This document shows, one piece after another, positions 14,051-14,245 of a stretch of DNA of 14,245 bases (positions are counted from its first letter, which is position 1; each line of letters opens with the position of its first letter). The notes below the pieces were generated by a model. That model was not told the origin of the DNA. It worked only from the letters and a program-made list of their open reading frames with translations, and did no database searches. The position numbers and the translations under genes were made by a program. Source of the DNA: Bacillota bacterium. Its GTDB lineage: Bacteria; Bacillota; Dehalobacteriia; UBA4068. The stretch covers positions 1-14,245 of the forward strand of contig JAUMYD010000030.1 of assembly GCA_030528765.1 (NCBI GenBank), given 5' to 3'.

Positions 14051-14245
14051 CTGCCGCCATGCCTTGTCTTTTCCCCCACCCACCGGGGGCCCTGCTTTCT
14101 CCCGCCACCTCCCGGGACGATCCCGGCTGTCCCCTGCCGCCATGTCTTGTCTTTTCCCCCACCCACCGGGGGCCCTGCTTTCTCCCGCCGCCTCCCGGGA
14201 CGATCCCGGCTGTCCCCTGCCGCCATGTCTTGTCTTTTCCCCCAC
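14051..14245. repeat. 83-bp GC-rich tandem repeat (2.35 copies, open at window end)
   Basis: The unit starts CTGCCGCCAT on the plus strand. Copies lie at 14051-14133, 14134-14216 and 14217-14245 (cut by the window). Copies 1 and 2 differ at two positions; the visible part of copy 3 equals copy 2. Each unit has a perfect hairpin CCGGGA-CGA-TCCCGG (14112-14126 and 14195-14209) and CCCCC...GGGGG arms (14073-14077 with 14085-14089). The unit is not a multiple of three and has no stop in any frame. The minus strand is rich in G runs. It lies upstream of the adaptor gene within the late region. Confidence 0.9.

Noticed and set aside
13972..14226. Adaptor gene beginning upstream inside the tandem repeats
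   Set aside because: The extra 85 residues are repeat-encoded Gly/Arg-rich sequence, the repeat shifts frame in each copy, and a strong ribosome site precedes ATG 13971.
14051..14245. CRISPR array
   Set aside because: The whole 83-bp unit is repeated head to tail with no variable spacers.

Overview
The window looks like the late (virion and lysis) half of an integrated short-tailed phage joined to a few bacterial genes. Every credible gene lies on the minus strand, so transcription runs from high to low coordinates. Strong AAAGGAGG-type ribosome sites, short gaps, ATGA/GTGA start-stop overlaps, Clostridia-type phage families (XkdX, CHAP endolysin with a stalk domain) and a GC-rich composition point to a Clostridia-type Firmicute, probably an anaerobic gut bacterium. 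The species cannot be named from this sequence.

Phage region, in transcription order from about 14245 to 3702: an 83-bp GC-rich tandem repeat that runs off the window end; a head-tail adaptor-like protein (13450-13971); an acidic/charged putative scaffold (12843-13424); an SU10-family major capsid protein (11605-12765); two strong hairpins (11529-11592); a nozzle-like tail protein (9927-11486); three tail-tip or fibre proteins (9029-9862, 8361-9005, and the modular collagen-like fibre 6499-8349); two small accessory tail proteins (6160-6423, 5762-6142); an XkdX-type 47-residue protein (5622-5765); holin (5166-5504); CHAP endolysin (4513-5169); and a conserved-looking phage protein after the lysis genes (3702-4391). 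No tail tube, tail terminator or tape-measure gene lies between capsid and fibres. With the adaptor and nozzle calls, this argues for a podovirus-type tail. Portal, terminase, replication and integrase genes must lie beyond 14245, if present.

Bacterial side: 3615-3701 is the likely phage/host junction region. Then come an Elp3-like radical SAM protein (2511-3614) and a CPBP intramembrane protease (1657-2514), translationally coupled by a GTGA overlap. A hairpin/T-tract terminator follows at 1601-1626. The next 420 bases hold only doubtful small ORFs. A visibly lower-GC membrane acyltransferase gene (81-1175) follows, and the first 42 bases resemble the end of an IS3-family insertion sequence. 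The acyltransferase block therefore looks acquired.

How the genes fit together: scaffold and capsid protein build the procapsid, adaptor and nozzle form the short tail, the collagen-like fibre and partner proteins make the receptor-binding apparatus, and holin plus CHAP endolysin release progeny. The most unusual features are the 83-bp repeat, the triple-duplicated fibre architecture, the tandem hairpins behind the capsid gene, and the structural-looking gene placed after lysis.
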